This document shows, piece by piece, positions 59,413-64,000 of a stretch of DNA of 64,000 nucleotides (the stretch's first letter is position 1; the number at the start of each line of letters is the position of its first letter). This stretch comes from Lentzea guizhouensis (lineage in GTDB: Bacteria > Actinomycetota > Actinomycetes > Mycobacteriales > Pseudonocardiaceae), in NCBI RefSeq assembly GCF_001701025.1, contig NZ_CP016793.1, positions 4,340,001-4,404,000 on the forward strand. The letters run 5' to 3'. A program made the position numbers and the translations under genes. The notes under the pieces were generated by a model that saw only the letters and a program-made list of their open reading frames with translations, was not told where the DNA came from and searched no databases.

Positions 59413-61110
59413 ATGCCGAAGATCCCAGTCATGCAAGCGGTCGTCGAGGTCCTCAAGTCCGAGGGCATCGACACCGTGTTCGGCTGCCCCGGCGCCGCGA
59501 TCCTCCCGCTGTACAAGGCGATGGAGCAGGACGGCTCGATCGAGCACCTGATCGTGCGCCACGAGGAGGGTGCCACGCACATGGCCGACGGCTGGTCGCG
59601 CACGACCGGCAACGTCGGTGTCGCGATCGGCACCTCGGGCCCGGCCGGCACGAACATGATCACCGGTCTCTACACCGCGCAGGCCGACTCCGTGCCGATC
59701 CTGTGCATCACCGGCCAGGCCGCCGTGTCGAAGCTGCACCAGGAGGCGTTCCAGGCGGTCGACATCGTCTCGATCGCGGCGCCCGTCACGAAGTGGGCGG
59801 TGCAGGTCAGGGAAGCCGCGCAGATGCCGTGGATCTTCCGCGAGGCGTTCCGGATCGCCCGCTCCGGCAGGCCCGGTCCCGTCCTGATCGACCTGCCGAT
59901 CGACGTGCAGAAGCAGGAGATCGAGTGGGACCCGACGATCGACGAGCCGTTGCCGGTGGCGAAAAGCGCGCCCTCCGACGCACGGGTGGAGCGCGCGCTG
60001 GAGATGCTGCTGGCCGCCGAACGCCCACTGCTGCTCGCCGGTGGCGGTGTCATCCTCGGCGAGGCGGCCGCCGAGCTGCTGGACCTGGCTGAGCTCCTGC
60101 AGATCCCGGTCCAGGCCACGCTGATGGGCAAGGGCGCGGTCGACGAGGACCACCCGCTCTACGCGGGCATGACCGGCATCCAGACCTCACAGCGCTACGG
60201 CAACGCGTCGTTCCTCGAGTCCGACCTGGTGCTGGCGCTCGGTGCGCGGTTCGGCGACCGGCACACCGGTGACCTCGCGACCTACCGCGGTGACCGGAAG
60301 TTCATCCACGTCGACGTCGAGCCGACCCAGATCGGCAAGGTGTTCGGACCGGACCTCGGGATCGTCGCGGACACCAAGCTGTTCCTGCGGGCGTTGCTGG
60401 AGAAGGCGCGTGCGCACGCCCGTCCGGCGGGGGCGTGGGTCGAGCGGTGCCAGGAGCTCAAGCGGACGCTGCTGCGGCGCGAGGACTTCGACACCGTGCC
60501 GGTCAAGGCGCCGCGGGTGTTCAAGGAGATCAACGAGTTCTACGGCCCGGACACCTACTTCGTGACCGCGATCGGGCTCTACCAGATCTGGTCGGGCCAG
60601 CACCAGAAGGCGCACAAGCCGCGGCACTACCAGGTCTGTGGCCAGGCCGGCCCGCTCGGCTGGGAGATCCCGGCGGCCATCGGCGTCAAGAAAGCCCGGC
60701 CCGACGCGGAGGTCGTGGGCATCGTCGGCGACTACTCGTTCCAGTTCCTGGTCGAGGAGCTGGCGGTCGGCGCGCAGTACGACGTGCCGTTCGTGCTGAT
60801 CATGCTGAACAACGAGTACCTCGGCCTGATCCGGATGGCGGAGGACCACGGTGGCTACGACATGAAGTACGAGGTCGACATCCACTACGACACCACCGGC
60901 TCGGACAACGTGAAGATCATGGAGGCCTACGGCTGCTCCGGCATCCGGGTCGCCGATCCCGGCGAGATCCGCTCCTCGCTGGAGTGGGCGCGCAAGGAGG
61001 CCGACCGCACGCAACGGCCGGTGCTCGTCGAGGTCATGATCGAACGCGAGGGCAACACCGCGAACGGCACCTCCATCGCCGCGATGAAGGAATACGAGCC
61101 GATCCCGTGA
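59413..61110 (+). CDS. gcl: Glyoxylate carboligase (Glu at position 51)
   Basis: Tartronate-semialdehyde synthase, a ThDP enzyme joining two glyoxylates with loss of CO2. The 565-residue protein aligns closely with E. coli Gcl: GTSGPAGTNMITGLYTAQADSVPI, AVDIVSIAAPVTKWAV, DVEPTQIGKVFGPDLGIV, QVCGQAGPLGWEIPAAIG, and the ThDP motif GDYSFQFLVEELAVGAQ...NNEYLGLIR. Residues 49-53 read R-H-E-E-G; E. coli Gcl has R-H-V-E-G, where Val51 replaces the Glu found in nearly all ThDP enzymes. This enzyme therefore has the canonical Glu. ATG 59413 gives ungapped alignment to position 51. Confidence 0.93.
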   Translation: MPKIPVMQAVVEVLKSEGIDTVFGCPGAAILPLYKAMEQDGSIEHLIVRHEEGATHMADGWSRTTGNVGVAIGTSGPAGTNMITGLYTAQADSVPILCITGQAAVSKLHQEAFQAVDIVSIAAPVTKWAVQVREAAQMPWIFREAFRIARSGRPGPVLIDLPIDVQKQEIEWDPTIDEPLPVAKSAPSDARVERALEMLLAAERPLLLAGGGVILGEAAAELLDLAELLQIPVQATLMGKGAVDEDHPLYAGMTGIQTSQRYGNASFLESDLVLALGARFGDRHTGDLATYRGDRKFIHVDVEPTQIGKVFGPDLGIVADTKLFLRALLEKARAHARPAGAWVERCQELKRTLLRREDFDTVPVKAPRVFKEINEFYGPDTYFVTAIGLYQIWSGQHQKAHKPRHYQVCGQAGPLGWEIPAAIGVKKARPDAEVVGIVGDYSFQFLVEELAVGAQYDVPFVLIMLNNEYLGLIRMAEDHGGYDMKYEVDIHYDTTGSDNVKIMEAYGCSGIRVADPGEIRSSLEWARKEADRTQRPVLVEVMIEREGNTANGTSIAAMKEYEPIP

Positions 61111-62118
61111 GTCGAGTGATCTCCAAGGTGGTCGTCGCGCCGGACAAGTTCAAGGGCTCGCTCACCGCCCCGCAGGTCGCCGCCGCCGTCGCGCGCGGCC
61201 TGCGGGAGGCGGCCCCCGGCCTGGACGTGCGCTGCCTCCCGGTGGCCGACGGCGGACGGCACGGTCGACGCCGCCGTCGCCGCCGGGTTCATCCGGGTCG
61301 GCCGCTGGGTCACCGGACCCGTGGGCAAGCCGGTGCCCGCGTCGTTCGCGGTGCGGGACTCCACCGCCGTGGTCGAGGTGGCCGCGGCGGCCGGGCTGAC
61401 GTTGCTGGAGGAGCCGGCGCCGCTCGACGCCACCAGCTACGGCGTCGGCGAGCTGCTCAAGGCCGCGCTCGACCTCGGCTGCACCACGGTCGTGCTCGGG
61501 CTGGGTGGCAGCGCGTGCACCGACGGCGGCGCCGGCATGCTCGACGCGCTCGGCGGGACCTCGTTCGGCGGTGTCGACCTGGTGCTCGCCTCGGACGTGG
61601 ACAACCCGCTGCTCGGGCCGTCCGGTGCGGCCGCCGTCTACGGTCCGCAGAAGGGCGCGTCACCCGAGCAGGTGCAGGTCCTCGAAGAGCGGCTGGCGGC
61701 GTTCGCGCAGCGGATCGGGCCCGAGCTCGCGGACCTCCCCGGAGCAGGCGCGGCCGGTGGGATCGGGTTCGCGGCGCTGTCCCTGGGCGCGCGGTTCCGG
61801 CCGGGCATCGAGGTGGTGCTGGAGCTGGCCGGCTTCGCCGAGGCGGTCGCCGGTGCGTCCCTGGTGATCACCGGCGAGGGCTCCCTGGACGCCCAGACCA
61901 GGCACGGGAAGGCGCCGTACGGGGTTGTGAAGGCCTCCGGTGACGTGCCGGTGGTCGCGGTGGCGGGGCAGTGCTCGGTCGAGCCCGGTGAGCTGGGGCT
62001 GGAGGCCGCCTACGCGTTGCTGGACGTCGAGCCCGACCTCACCCGGTGCCTCGCGCGGGCCGAGGAGCTGCTGGTGGGTCTCGGCGGTCGCATCGCGCGC
62101 GACCGGGTGTCAGAGTGA
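61107..62118 (+). CDS. glxK: Glycerate kinase, frameshifted near 61254
   Basis: Glycerate kinase of the GlxK/GarK family phosphorylates D-glycerate to 2-phosphoglycerate. The start [25 protein letters not shown] is in one frame; [30 protein letters not shown] and [22 protein letters not shown] are in another. At 61248-61263 the expected V-A-D-G-G-D-G-T motif lacks two bases. Adding two gives 1014 bases and 337 residues, the normal size. It may be assembly error or a real mutation. GTG 61107 overlaps the gcl stop, and the 3' end overlaps a GTG of allB. Confidence 0.88.
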
Positions 62119-62123
62119 GGGAC

Positions 62124-63413
62124 ATGGACCTGGTGTTCCGCGCCCGCAGGGTGATCACCCCGCAGGGCGAGATCGCGTGTGACGTCGGTGTCGTGGACGG
62201 CCGGATCGCCGCCGTCGAGCCGTTCATCGAGTCGCCGAACGTCGTGCGCCTCGCTGATGACGAGGTGCTGCTGCCCGGTCTCGTCGACACCCACGTGCAC
62301 GTCAACGACCCCGGCCGCAGCGAGTGGGAGGGGTTCGAGACCGCGACCCGCGCCGCCGCGGCCGGTGGCGTCACGACGATCATCGACATGCCGCTCAACA
62401 GCATCCCGCCGACCGTCGAGGTCGAGGCGCTGGAGATCAAGCGCAAGGCGGCGGCGACCGTGTCGGTGGACGTCGGGTTCTGGGGCGGGATCGTCCCCGG
62501 CAACCTCGCGGACCTGAAGCCGTTGCACGAGGCCGGCGTCTTCGGCTTCAAGTGCTTCCTGCTGCACTCCGGTGTCGACGAGTTCCCCGCGGTGACGGTG
62601 CCGGAGCTGGAGACGGCGTTGCGGCAGCTGGCCACGCTCGACGCGTTGACGATCGTGCACGCCGAGGACGCGCACACGGTCCGCGACTCCGAACCCGACT
62701 ACCTGGGGTTCCTCGCGTCGAGGCCGCGCGAGGCCGAGAACAAGGCGATCAGCGACGTCGTCGAGCTGACCCGCAGGACCGGTGCCCGCACGCACATCCT
62801 GCACCTCTCCTCGGCGGACGCGCTGTCGCTCCTGGAGGCCGCGAAGCGCGAGAGCCTGCCGATCAGCGCCGAGACCTGCCCGCACTACCTCACGTTCACC
62901 GCCGAGGAGATCCACGACGGGCAGACCGAGTTCAAGTGCTGCCCGCCGATCCGCGAGGCGGCCAACCGCGAGGCGCTGTGGCAGGGGCTCCGCGACGGTG
63001 TGATCGACCTGGTGGTGAGCGACCACTCGCCGAGCACGGTCGAGCTGAAGGCCGGCGACTTCGCCACGGCGTGGGGCGGCATCGCGTCGCTGCAGCTCGG
63101 CCTGCCCGCGGTGTGGACGGGCGCTCGTGACCGGGGTTTCCAGCTCACCGACGTGGTCCGCTGGATGGCCGCTCACCCGGCGCGCCAGGCCGGGCTGGCG
63201 TCGAAGGGCGCGATCGAACCCGGCAAGGACGCCGACCTCGTGGTGTTCGCGCCGGACCAGACGTTCGTGGTGGACAAGAACGCGCTGCACCACCGCAACC
63301 CCGTGACGCCCTACCACGGCCGCTCGCTGAGCGGCGTCGTGCGGCAGACGTGGTTGCGCGGCAAGGAAGTCGGTCAGATTCAAGGCAAGCTGCTCAGAAG
63401 AGGAGAAGCATGA
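62124..63413 (+). CDS. allB: Allantoinase
   Basis: Allantoinase opens allantoin to allantoate. The 429-residue cyclic amidohydrolase has the binuclear metal site: [10 protein letters not shown] (His57, His59), a carboxylated Lys in [10 protein letters not shown] near 145, then [17 protein letters not shown] and the Asp of LVVSDHSPS. Length and order are normal. ATG 62124 is chosen (GAGGGAC upstream); GTG 62115 overlaps the glxK stop and is an alternative. The stop overlaps the allantoicase ATG. Confidence 0.94.
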   Translation: MDLVFRARRVITPQGEIACDVGVVDGRIAAVEPFIESPNVVRLADDEVLLPGLVDTHVHVNDPGRSEWEGFETATRAAAAGGVTTIIDMPLNSIPPTVEVEALEIKRKAAATVSVDVGFWGGIVPGNLADLKPLHEAGVFGFKCFLLHSGVDEFPAVTVPELETALRQLATLDALTIVHAEDAHTVRDSEPDYLGFLASRPREAENKAISDVVELTRRTGARTHILHLSSADALSLLEAAKRESLPISAETCPHYLTFTAEEIHDGQTEFKCCPPIREAANREALWQGLRDGVIDLVVSDHSPSTVELKAGDFATAWGGIASLQLGLPAVWTGARDRGFQLTDVVRWMAAHPARQAGLASKGAIEPGKDADLVVFAPDQTFVVDKNALHHRNPVTPYHGRSLSGVVRQTWLRGKEVGQIQGKLLRRGEA

Positions 63414-64000
63414 CGGAGTGGACCCGGCTGCCCGATCTCGCCTCGCGCGCGGTCGGAGGTGGTGTGGTGTGGGCGAACGACGAGCTGTTCGCCGAGCGGG
63501 AGAACCTGGTCAAACCCGCCGAGCCGGTCTACCGGAGCTACACCTTCGGCCACAAAGGACAGATCTACGACGGCTGGGAGACGCGGCGCCGCCGTGAGCC
63601 GGGCGTCGACCAGGCGGTGATCCGGCTCGGCCTGCCGGGCGTGGTGCGCGGGATCGTCGTCGACACGGCGTTCTTCAAGGGCAACTACCCGCCGTTCTGC
63701 TGGGTCGAGGGCGCCCAGGTCGAGGGCTACCCGGCGGCCGACGAGATCACCGAGTGGTTCCCGCTGGTCGAGCGGTCGGCGTTGAAGGGCGACGAGAAGC
63801 ACTTCTTCGACGTCACCGAGGGCCGCCGGGTCACGCACGTCCGGCTCACCATCGACCCCGACGGCGGTGTCGCCCGGCTGCGCGTGCACGGTCAGCCGGT
63901 CGCCGACCCGCGCCTGCTCGTCGGTGGTGTCGACCTGGCGGCGCTGGAGAACGGCGCGGTGGTCGCAGGCTGCAGCAACATGTTCTACAGCTCGCCCAAC
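63410..64000 (+). CDS. Allantoicase, N-terminal part
   Basis: Allantoicase hydrolyses allantoate to ureidoglycolate and urea. The window cuts the gene after 197 codons. The visible part has the first of two jelly-roll repeats: [28 protein letters not shown], then [21 protein letters not shown] and [18 protein letters not shown] 63410 overlaps the allB stop and has AGGAG upstream. Confidence 0.93.
   Translation, partial: MTEWTRLPDLASRAVGGGVVWANDELFAERENLVKPAEPVYRSYTFGHKGQIYDGWETRRRREPGVDQAVIRLGLPGVVRGIVVDTAFFKGNYPPFCWVEGAQVEGYPAADEITEWFPLVERSALKGDEKHFFDVTEGRRVTHVRLTIDPDGGVARLRVHGQPVADPRLLVGGVDLAALENGAVVAGCSNMFYSSPN

Noticed and set aside
1..64000. tRNA, rRNA, transposase, integrase or prophage genes
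   Set aside because: None was seen on either strand; the only mobile element I can support is the RecG intein.

Overview
The window is high-GC actinobacterial DNA, most likely from a Pseudonocardiales member (Lentzea/Saccharothrix/Actinosynnema type). This is inferred from gene order, the many GTG starts, the class of intergenic repeats and the purine-catabolism layout; no rRNA or species marker is present.

Layout. (1) 1-18.9 kb is a conserved housekeeping stretch: end of ung, an MFS transporter, rpmB, a DAK/FakA-like protein, recG (interrupted by an intein), a FilP/DivIVA-like coiled-coil protein, pyc, an MBL-fold hydrolase, rsmD, coaD, a GNAT, sepIVA, yceD-like, rpmF, rnc and mutM. It matches the order around Rv2976c-Rv2924c of Mycobacterium tuberculosis, without the large polyketide locus that splits coaD from sepIVA there. 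(2) 18.9-37.2 kb is accessory DNA between mutM and acyP: an unknown protein; a four-gene operon (coiled coil, four-TM protein, OmpA-like lipoprotein, FHA-ABC transporter); two divergent membrane-anchored TIR proteins around a DUF4230 protein and a PASTA lipoprotein; PadR/HAAS, MarR and KdpDE; Ser/Thr-rich membrane proteins and a CAP-domain protein. (3) 37.2-42.4 kb returns to the conserved core: acyP, an ECF sigma/anti-sigma pair and smc. (4) 42.6-49.5 kb is a second accessory block (PlsC-like acyltransferase, an NB-ARC/TPR protein with a RHIM-like N-terminal motif, a tandem GNAT, anmK plus a sodium/solute symporter), followed by ftsY. (5) 51-64 kb is a purine/glyoxylate catabolic cluster: an IclR regulator, malate synthase and an aldolase-like partner, urate oxidase, OHCU decarboxylase, and the operon hyi-glxR-gcl-glxK-allB-alc, which runs off the window end.

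How the genes work together. Urate is oxidised and decarboxylated to allantoin, opened and split to ureidoglycolate/glyoxylate. Glyoxylate is then condensed to tartronate semialdehyde, reduced to glycerate and phosphorylated, or joined to acetyl-CoA by malate synthase. Three 15-bp palindromes of the same form (TTCCGC-N-ATG-YR-GAA) lie at the aceB, urad and hyi starts and are the probable operators of the IclR protein.

Most notable: a class 3 (WCT-type) intein with both LAGLIDADG motifs in the RecG Walker A motif; the twin TIR-6TM/DUF4230/PASTA module beside an FHA-ABC/OmpA operon, which I cannot match to a described system; a glyoxylate carboligase with Glu at position 51, where the E. coli enzyme has Val; and a shared IclR operator set. 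Four genes (FHA-ABC, kdpD, ftsY, glxK), possibly a fifth, are out of frame by a small indel in G/C-rich sequence. Since ftsY is normally essential, assembly error is the likeliest reason for at least that one.
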